Assembly (NCBI RefSeq): GCF_000279535.1
Contig: NZ_ALCH01000007.1
Location: forward strand, 1-45,705
Length of the DNA stretch: 45,705 nt
Direction: 5' to 3'
From: Streptococcus infantis SPAR10
GTDB lineage: Bacteria; Bacillota; Bacilli; Lactobacillales; Streptococcaceae
How positions within the stretch are numbered: the first letter of the stretch is position 1; each line of letters opens with the position of its first letter. The notes beneath the pieces are model-generated. The model did no database searches. It had not been told where the DNA came from and saw nothing but the letters and a program-made list of their open reading frames with translations. The translations under genes and the position numbers were made by a program. This document shows positions 28,698 through 37,855 of the stretch, in pieces.

Positions 28698-29447
28698 CTA
28701 TTGTAATTTCTCTCTCTTTTTATCTGGGTTCCAAACAAAACTTGCAACAAAGGTAAAGAGTATTGTCAGAATTCCTATTATAATTGCTAGAATCAAGGCA
28801 GGGATACGAATCAGCCACCACAGTGGATTTGGCTTTTTATTGTTGTGCCACTGTTTTGTTTCCTCATCCAGGCGTTGAAATTCAGATTGGATGCGGTCTG
28901 CAACCATCTCAATTCCCTCATCATTCATCTTTTTAATATCTGAGATATCAATCGGATTTCCGAAGTTCATATCAATACGTTCACGGCTGACAAGTCCTTT
29001 TAGAGTCATAGGGCCAGTATAAGTAACTGGCATGATGCGAACCTTAGCCATCTTCGCGATTAGAGCAACACCACCCTTAACATCGTTAGAATGACGACTA
29101 CCACTTGGAAACATAATCAGTGAGCGATTGCTCTTTTTTAGAACATTAATTGGATATTTGATAGCAGAAGAACCTGGGTTATCACGGTCGATAGGGAAAG
29201 CACCACACATGCGAATCCACCAACCAAAGATGCGATTTGAAAAGAGTTCTTTTTTTGCCATAAAGACAAATTGCTTTGGTTTTGTTGCAAAAGCCATATA
29301 TACTGGATCCCACCAGGTACGGTGTGGCGCAACAAGGATATAGTTTTCATCTAAACTTGGAATTTTTTCAGTATTGTGAAAGTGAGCATTTCCATTGATT
29401 GACCATAGAATCAACATAACCAGCCCACGCAGATAAGTATAAAACAT
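28698..29447 (-). CDS. 1-acyl-sn-glycerol-3-phosphate acyltransferase-like protein
   Basis: A 249-residue membrane-bound acyltransferase of the PlsC type, likely adding a fatty acyl chain to lysophosphatidic acid. The catalytic HX4D is PHRTWWDP with H42 and D47. The third motif reads MFPSGSRHS where FPEGTRS is usual. An N-terminal hydrophobic segment (about 6-18) and a strong C-terminal membrane helix (about 213-238) ending in basic residues anchor it. GAAGGAGACATC sets the ATG at 29447; an upstream codon at 29489 has no ribosome site. It is divergent from the P-type ATPase gene. PlsC itself is possible, but a paralogue is equally so. Confidence 0.88.
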   Translation of the reverse strand: MFYTYLRGLVMLILWSINGNAHFHNTEKIPSLDENYILVAPHRTWWDPVYMAFATKPKQFVFMAKKELFSNRIFGWWIRMCGAFPIDRDNPGSSAIKYPINVLKKSNRSLIMFPSGSRHSNDVKGGVALIAKMAKVRIMPVTYTGPMTLKGLVSRERIDMNFGNPIDISDIKKMNDEGIEMVADRIQSEFQRLDEETKQWHNNKKPNPLWWLIRIPALILAIIIGILTILFTFVASFVWNPDKKREKLQ

Positions 29448-29474
29448 GATGTCTCCTTCAGTTCTCTTTCTTTT

Positions 29475-29480
29475 ATTATA
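29475..29480 (-). promoter_or_regulatory. -10 element of the acyltransferase gene
   Basis: TATAAT on the minus strand, about 27 bases before the ATG. The divergent ATPase promoter starts about 60 bases away. Confidence 0.55.
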
Positions 29481-29541
29481 CCTTATCATACTAGGACAGG
29501 CAAATGTTTTTTGTTTAGGCGGAACAGCTTTTTATATGAAA

Positions 29542-29570
29542 TTAGAAATATTCAAAAAAAATGATATGAT
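29542..29570 (+). promoter_or_regulatory. Promoter of the P-type ATPase, next to its start codon
   Basis: TTAGAA (29542-29547), 17-base spacer ending TGA, TATGAT (29565-29570). The ATG at 29578 starts seven bases later. Confidence 0.7.
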
Positions 29571-29577
29571 AGAATTT

Positions 29578-31914
29578 ATGGATAAAAATAAAATTATGGG
29601 ATTAAGCCAATCAGAAGTCAAAGATCGTCAGAAACAGGGACAGGTCAATGATTTCCAAGCTTCAGCTAGTACTAGTACATGGCAGATTGTGAAGAGAAAT
29701 GTCTTTACTTTATTCAATGCTTTAAACTTTGCCATTGCCCTAGCGCTCGCCTTTGTTCAAGCTTGGAGCAACCTAGTTTTCTTTGCGGTTATCTGCTTTA
29801 ATGCATTTTCTGGGATTGTAACCGAGCTACGTGCCAAACATATGGTTGATAAGCTCAATCTCTTGAATAAAGAAAAGATTATCACTATTCGTGATGGACA
29901 AGAGATCGCTTTGGACCCCGAAGAACTTGTTTTAGGAGATGTGATTCGCTTGTCTGCAGGGGATCAAATTCCAAGTGATGCCATTGTATTAGAAGGTTTT
30001 GCAGAAGTCAATGAAGCCATGTTAACGGGTGAGAGCGACTTGGTGCAAAAAGAAGTAGAAGACTTAATGTTGTCGGGTAGCTTTCTTGCAAGTGGTTCTG
30101 TCTTTGCTCAGGTACATCATGTTGGGGCGGATAACTATGCTGCTAAACTCATGCTTGAAGCTAAGACAGTGAAGCCGATTAACTCTCGTATCATGAAATC
30201 GCTAGACCAGTTAGCCGGCTTTACTGGGAAAATTATCATTCCTTTTGGTATTGCTCTCTTGCTTGAAGCCTTGGTCTTAAAAGGTCTGCCACTGAAGTCT
30301 TCTGTAGTCAATTCATCTACAGCTCTTTTGGGGATGTTGCCTAAAGGTATCGCCCTTTTGACCATCACCTCTCTCTTAACTGCTGTTATCAAGCTTGGGT
30401 TGAAAAAGGTTTTGGTGCAGGAAATGTATTCTGTTGAAACCTTGGCGCGCGTAGATATGCTCTGCTTGGATAAGACAGGGACAATCACCCAAGGGAAGAT
30501 GCAGGTTGAGACGGTCCTTCCTCTTACTCCAGCTTATAACAAAGATACCATTGCCAAAATACTAACCAGCTATATGGCACACAGTGAGGATAAAAATCCA
30601 ACTGCCCAAGCTATTCGAAAGCGTTTTGCGGGAGAGGTAGCTTATCCGATGATTTCTAGCCTTCCATTTTCAAGTGATCGAAAATGGGGAGCAATGGAGT
30701 TGGAAGGTCTAGGAACTGTTTTCCTAGGCGCACCGGAGATGTTGTTGGATGCTGAAGTTCCTGAAGCTAGAGAAGCTCTTGAACGAGGATCTCGTGTCTT
30801 GGTGTTAGCGCTCAGTCAAGAAAAACTTGACCATCACAAGCCACAAAAGCCATCTGATATTCAGGCTTTGGCTTTGCTTGAGATTCTAGATCCAATTCGA
30901 GAAGGTGCTGCTGATACGCTAGACTATCTTCGTTCTCAGGAAGTGGGATTAAAAATTATCTCTGGTGATAATCCAGTCACTGTTTCAAGTATTGCCCAAA
31001 AAGCAGGTTTTGCAGACTATCAGAGCTATGTAGATTGTTCGAAAATTAATGATGAAGAATTGATAGCCATGGCTGAGGAAACAGCCATTTTCGGACGTGT
31101 CTCACCTCATCAAAAGAAACTCATCATCCAAACTCTGAAAAAAGCAGGACATACTACAGCAATGACAGGGGATGGTGTCAATGATATCCTAGCTCTCCGT
31201 GAGGCAGACTGTTCCATTGTTATGGCGGAAGGAGACCCAGCAACTCGTCAGATTGCAAATCTGGTCCTCTTGAATTCAGATTTCAATGATGTTCCTGAGA
31301 TTCTCTTTGAAGGTCGTCGTGTGGTCAATAATATTGCCCACATTGCTCCGATTTTCTTGATTAAGACAATCTATTCCTTCTTGCTAGCAGTTATCTGTAT
31401 TGCCAGTGCTTTGTTGGGACGTACTGAATGGATTTTGATTTTCCCATTCATTCCGATTCAGATAACTATGATTGACCAGTTTGTGGAAGGATTCCCACCG
31501 TTTGTATTAACTTTTGAACGAAATATCAAACCTGTGGAACAAAACTTCCTCAGAAAATCAATGCTTCGAGCTTTACCAAGTGCCTTGATGGTAGTCTTTA
31601 GTGTTCTCTTTGTTAAAATTTTTGGAACCAGTCAAGGCTGGACAGCCATTGAAATTTCGACACTTCTGTATTATCTATTGGCATCGATTGGTTTCATGTC
31701 TGTAGTTAGAGCTTGCTTGCCATTTAGCTTGTGGCGTGTGCTATTGATTATTTGGTCGGTTGGAGGTTTCCTTGGAACAGCTCTATTCCCAAGAATCCAA
31801 AAATTGCTTGAAATTTCAACACTTACAGGTCAAACTTTGCCTATCTATGGCATTATGATGCTCGTCTTTATTGTGATTTTCATACTGACAAGTCATTATC
31901 AAGTTAAAAGATAA
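29578..31914 (+). CDS. P-type cation-transporting ATPase
   Basis: A 778-residue membrane ATPase that moves a cation by forming a phospho-enzyme. The phosphorylated Asp is D298 in CLDKTGTIT; the actuator loop is LTGES near 150; the hinge is MTGDGVNDILAL near 530-541. About ten helices are predicted. The helix-4 motif that binds the ion reads MLPKGI near 253-258, where calcium pumps have PEGL, so lysine replaces the acidic residue. No N-terminal metal-binding domain is present. The ion is unknown. The open frame runs upstream to 29446, but the promoter lies inside that part, so I use the ATG at 29578 (MDKNKIMGLSQSE), which has no ribosome site. Confidence 0.92.
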   Translation: MDKNKIMGLSQSEVKDRQKQGQVNDFQASASTSTWQIVKRNVFTLFNALNFAIALALAFVQAWSNLVFFAVICFNAFSGIVTELRAKHMVDKLNLLNKEKIITIRDGQEIALDPEELVLGDVIRLSAGDQIPSDAIVLEGFAEVNEAMLTGESDLVQKEVEDLMLSGSFLASGSVFAQVHHVGADNYAAKLMLEAKTVKPINSRIMKSLDQLAGFTGKIIIPFGIALLLEALVLKGLPLKSSVVNSSTALLGMLPKGIALLTITSLLTAVIKLGLKKVLVQEMYSVETLARVDMLCLDKTGTITQGKMQVETVLPLTPAYNKDTIAKILTSYMAHSEDKNPTAQAIRKRFAGEVAYPMISSLPFSSDRKWGAMELEGLGTVFLGAPEMLLDAEVPEAREALERGSRVLVLALSQEKLDHHKPQKPSDIQALALLEILDPIREGAADTLDYLRSQEVGLKIISGDNPVTVSSIAQKAGFADYQSYVDCSKINDEELIAMAEETAIFGRVSPHQKKLIIQTLKKAGHTTAMTGDGVNDILALREADCSIVMAEGDPATRQIANLVLLNSDFNDVPEILFEGRRVVNNIAHIAPIFLIKTIYSFLLAVICIASALLGRTEWILIFPFIPIQITMIDQFVEGFPPFVLTFERNIKPVEQNFLRKSMLRALPSALMVVFSVLFVKIFGTSQGWTAIEISTLLYYLLASIGFMSVVRACLPFSLWRVLLIIWSVGGFLGTALFPRIQKLLEISTLTGQTLPIYGIMMLVFIVIFILTSHYQVKR

Positions 31915-31917
31915 AGA

Positions 31918-31948
31918 AAGACTGCAATCCATGATTGCGGTCTTTTTT
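31918..31948 (+). terminator. Terminator after the P-type ATPase
   Basis: AAGACTGCAATC / GATTGCGGTCTT with a three-base loop and a T run. Confidence 0.9.
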
Positions 31949-31973
31949 AGGTGCAGGATTGCCAGATAAAATA

Positions 31974-31982
31974 TGGTATAAT
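31974..31982 (+). promoter_or_regulatory. Extended -10 promoter of the trmK operon
   Basis: TGGTATAAT, hexamer 31977-31982, 33 bases before the trmK ATG. Confidence 0.65.
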
Positions 31983-32015
31983 AAAGGGAAATAGAGTTTT
32001 TGAAAGTGAGAGAAG

Positions 32016-32693
32016 ATGATTTCAAAGAGATTAGAAACAGTAGCTTCTTTTGTTCCCCAAGGAGCTGTTTTGCTGGACGTTGGTAGCGACCATGCTTATT
32101 TACCTATTGAATTAGTTGAAAAAGGTCATATTGAAGCTGCCATCTCGGGTGAAGTTGTAGAGGGGCCCTATCAATCTGCAGTTAGAAATGTTGAAAGTCA
32201 TGGTTTGACTGAGAAAATTCAGGTTCGTTTAGCCAATGGTTTAGCAGCTTTCGAAGAAAGTGACCAGGTTTCTGTTATCACTATTGCAGGAATGGGTGGT
32301 CGTTTGATTGCTACGATATTAGAAGAGGGTTTGGACAAACTAGCCAATGTTGAGCGATTGATTCTTCAACCTAATAATCGTGAAGATGAGTTACGTTCTT
32401 GGTTACAAGAGCATGGATTTCAGATTGTAGCTGAAAGTATCCTAGAAGAAGCTGGAAAATTTTACGAGATTCTAGTAGTGGAAGTTGGAGAAATGAATTT
32501 ACCAGCAAGCGATATTCGTTTTGGTCCTTTTCTATCTAAAGAACTTAGCCCCGTATTTGTCCAAAAGTGGCAAAGAGAAGCAAGTAAGCTCGAATTTGCC
32601 CTTAGTCAAATCCCAGAAAAAAATCATGAAGAACGTCAAGTTTTAGTAAATAAAATTCAAGCCATCAAGGAGGTGCTCCATGAAAGCAAGTGA
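32016..32693 (+). CDS. trmK: tRNA (adenine(22)-N(1))-methyltransferase TrmK
   Basis: Methylates N1 of adenine 22 in the D-loop of tRNAs, using S-adenosylmethionine. The 225-residue protein has the SAM loop [15 protein letters not shown] near 19-33, [12 protein letters not shown] near 89-100 and [13 protein letters not shown] near 114-126, and then a helical C-terminal coiled coil. This combination is diagnostic for the TrmK/YqfN family. GTGAGAGAAG precedes the ATG. It overlaps the NIF3 gene by 14 bases, and that pairing is conserved in Firmicutes. Confidence 0.95.
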   Translation: MISKRLETVASFVPQGAVLLDVGSDHAYLPIELVEKGHIEAAISGEVVEGPYQSAVRNVESHGLTEKIQVRLANGLAAFEESDQVSVITIAGMGGRLIATILEEGLDKLANVERLILQPNNREDELRSWLQEHGFQIVAESILEEAGKFYEILVVEVGEMNLPASDIRFGPFLSKELSPVFVQKWQREASKLEFALSQIPEKNHEERQVLVNKIQAIKEVLHESK

Positions 32694-33477
32694 AGTGATT
32701 AAACGTTATGAAACCTATTGTCCTCAAGAATTTTCTATGGAAGGTGATAATCGTGGACTGCAGATTGGTACCTTAGACAAAGACATCCAAAAAGTTATGG
32801 TTGCCCTTGATATACGTGAAGATACAGTGGCAGAAGCTATTGAAAAGGGTGTCGATTTGATTATCGTTAAGCACGCGCCAATTTTTCGCCCTATTAAGGA
32901 CTTGGTAGTTAGTCGCCCTCAAAATCAGATTTATATTGATCTTATCAAGCATGATATTGCAGTCTACGTTAGCCATACTAATATTGATATTGTTGAAAAT
33001 GGTCTTAATGATTGGTTCTGCCAACTGTTAGATATTAAGGATACAACGTATCTACAGGAGACAGGTCCTGAACGTGGCATCGGACGTATTGGCAATATTA
33101 AACCTCAAACATTTGAAGAATTTGCTAGTCATGTTAAGGAAGTATTTGGTATAGATAGCCTTCGTATGGTGTATTATAAAGAAACTGATTTGCAAAAAAC
33201 AATCTCAAGAGTAGCTATTTGTGGTGGTAGTGGGCAGTCTTTCTACTCTGATGCTTTAGCAAAAGGAGCTCATGTTTACATTACTGGTGACATCTATTAC
33301 CACACTGCCCAAGATATGTTGTCAGACGGCTTGTTGGCTCTGGATCCAGGCCACTATATTGAAGTTCTCTTTGTTGAAAAAATTGCATCGTTCCTGAATG
33401 AATGGAAGGAAGAGAATGCTTGGTCTCTAGAGGTTATCGCAAGTCAAGCGTCCACCAAACCATTCCATCATATCTAG
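32680..33477 (+). CDS. NIF3-like dinuclear metal protein (YqfO family)
   Basis: A 265-residue member of the Nif3/YqfO/GTP cyclohydrolase 1 type 2 family. Metal ligands are visible in [10 protein letters not shown] near 62-71, [10 protein letters not shown] near 92-105 and [12 protein letters not shown] near 205-216, near the C-terminus [10 protein letters not shown]. The extra PII-like insert of larger homologues is absent. AAGGAGGTGCTCC before the ATG lies within trmK, so the two are translationally coupled. The biochemical role of the family is still not settled. Confidence 0.93.
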   Translation: MKASEVIKRYETYCPQEFSMEGDNRGLQIGTLDKDIQKVMVALDIREDTVAEAIEKGVDLIIVKHAPIFRPIKDLVVSRPQNQIYIDLIKHDIAVYVSHTNIDIVENGLNDWFCQLLDIKDTTYLQETGPERGIGRIGNIKPQTFEEFASHVKEVFGIDSLRMVYYKETDLQKTISRVAICGGSGQSFYSDALAKGAHVYITGDIYYHTAQDMLSDGLLALDPGHYIEVLFVEKIASFLNEWKEENAWSLEVIASQASTKPFHHI

Positions 33478-33493
33478 TTAGAAGGTAAAGACA

Positions 33494-34588
33494 ATGAAAA
33501 AAGTTGCCATTATAGGTGCAGGAATTGTAGGGGCCACAGCTGCCTACTATCTTTCTAAGGAAGCCGATATCGAAGTAACTGTTTTTGATTTTGGACATGG
33601 GCAAGCAACCAAGGCCGCGGCAGGAATTATTAGTCCCTGGTTTTCTAAACGACGCAATAAAGCTTGGTACAAGATGGCGCGTTTGGGAGCTGATTTCTAT
33701 GTAGATTTATTAGCTGACCTAGAAAAATCGGGTCAAAAAGTTGATTTTTATCAGCGTTCTGGTGTCTTTCTTCTTAAAAACGATGACTCTAAGCTAGAGG
33801 AGCTCTATCAACTGGCTCTGCAACGTAGAGATGAATCTCCCTTGATTGGGGAATTAGCCATTTTGGATCAAGCGACTGCTAGTAACTTATTTCCCGGTCT
33901 AGAGGGATTTGAACGTTTACTCTATGCTTCTGGTGGAGCTCGAGTAGATGGGCAACTTTTAGTCAGTCGTTTACTTGAAGCCAGTCAGGTTAAGGTCGTA
34001 AAGAAAGAGGTCAGTCTAACCCCTCTATCATCGGGTTATCAGATAGACAATCAAATGTTTGACCAAGTCATCTTATCCACAGGAGCTTGGCTTGGCCACA
34101 TCTTAGAGCCCTTAGGATATGAGGTAGACGTTCGTCCTCAAAAGGGGCAACTCCGAGATTACCAAGTGCCACAAGACATGGGAGCTTACCCTGTAGTTAT
34201 GCCGGAAGGTGAGTGGGATTTGATACCATTTCCCGGTGGTAAGTTATCTCTAGGAGCTACCCATGAAAATGATATGGGATTTGACCTAGCCGTTGATGAG
34301 AATTTGCTCCAACAAATGGCTGAAGCAGCAAGTTCGTTTTATCCTAGCTTAAAAGATACAATGATAAGTGGTGAACGTGTGGGGATTCGTGCTTATACGA
34401 GTGATTTTTCGCCGTTTTTCGGACAGGTGCCAAACTTGTCAGGAGTATTTGTTGCGAGTGGATTAGGATCTTCAGGGTTAACGACTGGTCCTATTATCGG
34501 TTATCATCTAGCTCAAATGCTTCAAGGGAGAAAAGGAGTATTGGATCCAGCAGATTATCCGACTGAAAGATATATTAAAGAGAAATAA
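33494..34588 (+). CDS. FAD-dependent amino-acid oxidoreductase (DAO family)
   Basis: A 364-residue soluble flavoenzyme of the D-amino-acid oxidase/glycine oxidase group. The dinucleotide fold VAIIGAGIVGATAAYYLS stands at the N-terminus, followed by the FAD segment KAAAGIISPW near 40-50. LSTGAWLG near 196 and the C-terminal GVFVASGLGSSGLTTGP near 314-330 are typical. The substrate is not clear. It follows the NIF3 gene by 16 bases with TTAGAAGGTAAAGACA as ribosome site, so it is probably the last gene of the trmK transcript. Confidence 0.92.
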   Translation: MKKVAIIGAGIVGATAAYYLSKEADIEVTVFDFGHGQATKAAAGIISPWFSKRRNKAWYKMARLGADFYVDLLADLEKSGQKVDFYQRSGVFLLKNDDSKLEELYQLALQRRDESPLIGELAILDQATASNLFPGLEGFERLLYASGGARVDGQLLVSRLLEASQVKVVKKEVSLTPLSSGYQIDNQMFDQVILSTGAWLGHILEPLGYEVDVRPQKGQLRDYQVPQDMGAYPVVMPEGEWDLIPFPGGKLSLGATHENDMGFDLAVDENLLQQMAEAASSFYPSLKDTMISGERVGIRAYTSDFSPFFGQVPNLSGVFVASGLGSSGLTTGPIIGYHLAQMLQGRKGVLDPADYPTERYIKEK

Positions 34589-34653
34589 TCGTAAACTTTT
34601 TACCTAGTTTTTACGATAGGATTAGGATAGCAAATGACTTTCCCTATCAAAAA

Positions 34654-34662
34654 TGGTAAAAT
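34654..34662 (+). promoter_or_regulatory. Extended -10 promoter of galE
   Basis: TGGTAAAAT, hexamer 34657-34662, 30 bases before the galE start. Confidence 0.6.
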
Positions 34663-34691
34663 GAAAAAAATGTTTCAAGAATAGAGGAAAA

Positions 34692-35714
34692 ATGATGCAA
34701 GAAAAGATTTTGGTAACAGGTGGAGCAGGTTTTATCGGAACTCACACTGTCATTGAATTGGTCCAAGCTGGACACCAAGTAGTTGTCGTGGATAATTTGG
34801 TAAACAGTAGTCGTAAAAGTCTTGAAGTAGTCGAAAGAATCACTGGGGTAGAAATTCCTTTCTACGAGGCAGATATTCGTGACACAGATACACTTCGTGA
34901 TATCTTCAAACATGAAGAGCCAACAGGTGTGATTCATTTTGCTGGTTTGAAAGCTGTAGGTGAGTCTACACGTATCCCGCTTGCCTACTATGATAACAAT
35001 ATAGCTGGAACTGTCAGTCTCTTGAAAGTTATGGAAGAGGCAAACTGTAAGAATATCATCTTCAGTTCATCAGCAACTGTTTATGGAGATCCACATTCTG
35101 TTCCAATCCTAGAAGATTTCCCACTTTCAGCTACCAACCCTTATGGCCGTACCAAGCTTATGCTGGAAGAAATCTTGACAGATATCCATAAAGCAGACTC
35201 AGAGTGGAACGTTGTCTTACTTCGTTACTTCAACCCAATTGGGGCGCATGAGAGTGGTGACCTAGGAGAAAATCCAAACGGCATTCCAAATAACCTTCTA
35301 CCGTATGTAACACAAGTCGCAGTTGGTAAGTTAGAACAAGTTCAAGTCTTCGGAGATGACTACGATACTGAAGATGGAACAGGTGTTCGTGACTATATCC
35401 ACGTCGTTGACCTAGCAAAAGGACACGTTGCTGCCCTTAAGAAACTTCAAAAAGGCTCTGGACTCAATGTGTATAACCTTGGTACTGGAAAAGGCTACTC
35501 AGTTCTTGAAATTATTCAAAATATGGAAAAAGCTGTTGGGCGCCCAATTCCATACCGTATCGTTGAACGTCGCCCAGGTGATATTGCAGCCTGCTACTCA
35601 GACCCAGCAAAAGCGAAAGCAGAGCTAGGTTGGAAAGCTGGACTTGGTATTACAGAAATGTGTGAAGATGCATGGCGTTGGCAAAGCAAGCATCCAAATG
35701 GATTTGAAGACTAA
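34692..35714 (+). CDS. galE: UDP-glucose 4-epimerase
   Basis: Interconverts UDP-glucose and UDP-galactose for the Leloir pathway and for capsule or wall sugars. The 340-residue short-chain dehydrogenase-type enzyme has the NAD loop VTGGAGFIGTHTV at the N-terminus, FSSSATVYG near 120-128 with the catalytic Ser, NPYGRTK with the Tyr-x3-Lys pair near 150, and LRYFNPIGAHESGDLGE. Two adjacent ATG codons (34692, 34695) follow AGAGGAAAA; either may be used. No galK or galT is nearby, which suggests a biosynthetic role. A terminator follows. Confidence 0.96.
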   Translation: MMQEKILVTGGAGFIGTHTVIELVQAGHQVVVVDNLVNSSRKSLEVVERITGVEIPFYEADIRDTDTLRDIFKHEEPTGVIHFAGLKAVGESTRIPLAYYDNNIAGTVSLLKVMEEANCKNIIFSSSATVYGDPHSVPILEDFPLSATNPYGRTKLMLEEILTDIHKADSEWNVVLLRYFNPIGAHESGDLGENPNGIPNNLLPYVTQVAVGKLEQVQVFGDDYDTEDGTGVRDYIHVVDLAKGHVAALKKLQKGSGLNVYNLGTGKGYSVLEIIQNMEKAVGRPIPYRIVERRPGDIAACYSDPAKAKAELGWKAGLGITEMCEDAWRWQSKHPNGFED

Positions 35715-35731
35715 TCGTTTGATTAAACAAA

Positions 35732-35757
35732 AAAAGAGGAAGTAATTCCTCTTTTCT
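35732..35757 (+). terminator. galE terminator
   Basis: AAAAGAGGAA / TTCCTCTTTT with a four-base loop. From here to 35964 the DNA is very AT-rich, with no reading frame I can support, apart from a TATGCTAAACTAGAAGGAG segment at 35915-35933. Confidence 0.85.
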
Positions 35758-35964
35758 TATAAATTTATATGTGGTTGAAATAAAAAATTTGCTTAGTGAT
35801 TATGTGATAGAAAACGTCTTAAAAGAACACTTTATTTATTATTAAAATATCAGAAAAAATAAAAGTGAAATTGTATAAAAATAGCTAGCAAAAGACTATA
35901 ATTTTCTAGAAAAATATGCTAAACTAGAAGGAGTGGAAATTAGAGATCAATGTTCCACCAAATT

Positions 35965-36168
35965 TTAAGATTCATCTATAATCAGAGCACGAGTAGGGCA
36001 ATTTTTAACGGCTTCTAAAACATCGCCGCTACAAGAAATTTCTCTTTCTGATTGCTTAGGATCATCGAAAAAACGGACAATACCATTATCATGGTAATCA
36101 AATAATTCTGAATAAGTTTGGCAGAGCCCACAAGCTATGCAACGTTCAGGTATAAGTCTAATCTTCAT
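35965..36168 (-). CDS. Ferredoxin, single iron-sulfur cluster
   Basis: A 67-residue electron carrier. The cluster ligands are C10, C13 and C16 in RCIACGLC and C57 in NCPTRAL, the monocluster 4Fe-4S pattern; C46 is an additional cysteine that could form a disulfide. The acidic C-terminus and short length fit the Bacillus-type ferredoxin group. No ribosome site precedes the ATG at 36168, and a TACAAT box ends six bases before it on the minus strand, so the mRNA is probably leaderless. It is divergent from the LysM-like gene. Confidence 0.93.
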   Translation of the reverse strand: MKIRLIPERCIACGLCQTYSELFDYHDNGIVRFFDDPKQSEREISCSGDVLEAVKNCPTRALIIDES

Positions 36169-36174
36169 ATTTAT

Positions 36175-36202
36175 ATTGTAATAAGAAACTAAAAAAACTC
36201 AA
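36175..36202 (-). promoter_or_regulatory. Ferredoxin promoter, next to its start codon
   Basis: Minus strand TTGAGT (36197-36202), 16-base spacer, TACAAT (36175-36180). It overlaps the ribosome site of the divergent gene at 36201-36206. Confidence 0.6.
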
Positions 36203-36212
36203 GGAGTAAGGT

Positions 36213-36695
36213 ATGGAAAAGGAACCGTGGCAAGAAGATATTTATGAAAACCAAGAAGAGGAATCAAGAACAGAACGCCGTCAACGAAACAAAAATGATT
36301 CAGGTGTCATTGCGAATCATATTTTAACTGTTTTGGCTGTTCTTTTCTTTGTCATTGTTGTTGGTATGGTAGTTGTATTGGTCTACTTGTCATCAGGTGG
36401 AAGCAACCGTACTTCAGCTCTGAAAGATTTTTATGATTCTTCAGCTCCAAAAGTAGAAGAAGTTACAACAGTTGCTACAACTACTCAGTCAACAGAAGCA
36501 GAGACAACTCAACAAGAACATACAGAGGCGCATACTGATTCTGAAGGAACAATTACAGTCTTGCCAGGAGAGGGTGAAGCAGCCATTGCTGCTCGAGCTG
36601 GAATCTCCATTGCTCAACTTGAAGCTTTAAACCCTGGTCATATGTCTACTGGAACTTGGTTTGCAAATCCTGGTGATGTCCTTAAGACAAGATAG
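36213..36695 (+). CDS. SAG1386/EF1546-type surface-associated protein with LysM-like domain
   Basis: A 160-residue type II membrane protein with a cytoplasmic N-terminus of about 37 mostly charged residues, one membrane helix (about 38-61, [20 protein letters not shown]), an external Thr/Glu/Gln-rich linker (about 78-112) and a C-terminal LysM-like domain (about 115-160, with [20 protein letters not shown] and LNPG) that probably touches peptidoglycan. AAGGAGTAAGGT precedes the ATG. cmk follows after eight bases, in the same operon. The role is not known. Confidence 0.88.
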   Translation: MEKEPWQEDIYENQEEESRTERRQRNKNDSGVIANHILTVLAVLFFVIVVGMVVVLVYLSSGGSNRTSALKDFYDSSAPKVEEVTTVATTTQSTEAETTQQEHTEAHTDSEGTITVLPGEGEAAIAARAGISIAQLEALNPGHMSTGTWFANPGDVLKTR

Positions 36696-36703
36696 GAGTG
36701 ACA

Positions 36704-37375
36704 ATGAAAACAATTCAGATTGCTATTGATGGGCCAGCTTCCAGTGGTAAGAGTACAGTAGCTAAGATTATCGCTAAAGACTTTGGCTATACTTATCTGG
36801 ATACGGGTGCTATGTATCGTGCTGCCACTTACATCGCTTTGAACAACCAAATAAGTCCAGAGGAGTCTTCACGACTTCTTGAATTACTGGAACAATATCC
36901 GATTAGCTTTGGTCGCGCTGAAACAGGAGAACAGCTTGTTTTTGTTGGAGATGTCGATGTAACAAATCCAATCCGAGAAAATGAAGTAACCAATGCTGTT
37001 TCTGCCTTTGCTGCTATTCCAGCTGTTCGTGAAAAATTGGTAGCCCTTCAGCAAGAAATTGCCCGACAAGGTGGTATCGTTATGGATGGCCGCGATATTG
37101 GAACAGTAGTCTTGCCTCAGGCTGAATTGAAGATTTTTCTAGTAGCATCTGTAGATGAGCGTGCGGAACGTCGCTACAAGGAAAATCTTTCAAAGGGAAT
37201 CGAAACAGATTTGGAAACTTTGAAAGAAGAGATTGCTGCGCGTGATTATAAAGATAGTCATCGTGAAACTTCACCTCTCAAGCAAGCTGAGGATGCAATC
37301 TATTTGGATACGACTGGCCTCTCTATTTTAGAAGTTGTTGAAAAAATTAAATCAGAAGCTCAAAAACATCTATAA
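36704..37375 (+). CDS. cmk: Cytidylate kinase
   Basis: Phosphorylates CMP and dCMP for nucleotide recycling. The 223-residue protein has the P-loop [14 protein letters not shown] near 7-20, [10 protein letters not shown] near 32-41, [11 protein letters not shown] near 127-137, and the lid arginines in [12 protein letters not shown] and [15 protein letters not shown]. The ATG at 36704 sits behind AGGAGTGACA; a GTG at 36698 is part of that site. A terminator hairpin follows the stop. Confidence 0.97.
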   Translation: MKTIQIAIDGPASSGKSTVAKIIAKDFGYTYLDTGAMYRAATYIALNNQISPEESSRLLELLEQYPISFGRAETGEQLVFVGDVDVTNPIRENEVTNAVSAFAAIPAVREKLVALQQEIARQGGIVMDGRDIGTVVLPQAELKIFLVASVDERAERRYKENLSKGIETDLETLKEEIAARDYKDSHRETSPLKQAEDAIYLDTTGLSILEVVEKIKSEAQKHL

Positions 37376-37383
37376 GAACTATA

Positions 37384-37419
37384 AAAACGATGAACTGAAT
37401 TTCGGTTTGTCGTTTTTTT
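37384..37419 (+). terminator. cmk terminator
   Basis: AAAACGA / TCGTTTT outer stem with inner pairs AAC/GTT and a T run. Confidence 0.75.
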
Positions 37420-37514
37420 ATCATGATTTGTCAAATAGTCTGTTTTAAGGTATAATAGTTGCTGTTGAAGAAAATTTGACATTCAAATAATCATAAATTT
37501 TTTAAGGAGATAAC

Positions 37515-37853
37515 ATGAGTCAATTACCAAATTGCCCAAAATGTAATTCAGAATATGTATATGAAGATGGCGCACTTCTTGTTTGTCCAGAATGTGCTTA
37601 TGAGTGGAATCCTGCTGAACAAGCAGAAGTTGAAGAAGGCATTGTTGCTATTGATGCAAATGGAAACAAACTAGCTGATGGAGATACAGTAACCTTGATT
37701 AAAGATTTGAAGGTTAAAGGTGCTCCTAAAGACCTCAAACAAGGAACTCGTGTGAAAAACATCCGTATTGTTGAAGGTGACCACAACATTGACTGTAAGA
37801 TTGATGGTTTTGGTGCTATGAAGCTTAAATCAGAATTTGTGAAGAAGATTTAA
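37515..37853 (+). CDS. PhnA-type zinc ribbon protein (alkylphosphonate utilisation operon protein family)
   Basis: A 112-residue protein of the PhnA/YjdM family. The N-terminal zinc ribbon has C7-x2-C10 and C24-x2-C27 (CPKC and CPEC). The C-terminal half is an SH3-like barrel with [20 protein letters not shown] and the closing [11 protein letters not shown]. No phosphonate genes are nearby and the real function in streptococci is not known, so I give no symbol. TTAAGGAGATAAC precedes the ATG. It lies two bases from the Pr6Pr-type gene. Confidence 0.92.
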   Translation: MSQLPNCPKCNSEYVYEDGALLVCPECAYEWNPAEQAEVEEGIVAIDANGNKLADGDTVTLIKDLKVKGAPKDLKQGTRVKNIRIVEGDHNIDCKIDGFGAMKLKSEFVKKI

Positions 37854-37855
37854 TC

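Noticed and set aside
35943..36020. Short plus-strand frame opposite the ferredoxin end
   Set aside because: It is antisense to the ferredoxin 3' end, with a badly spaced ribosome site and no likeness to any protein.
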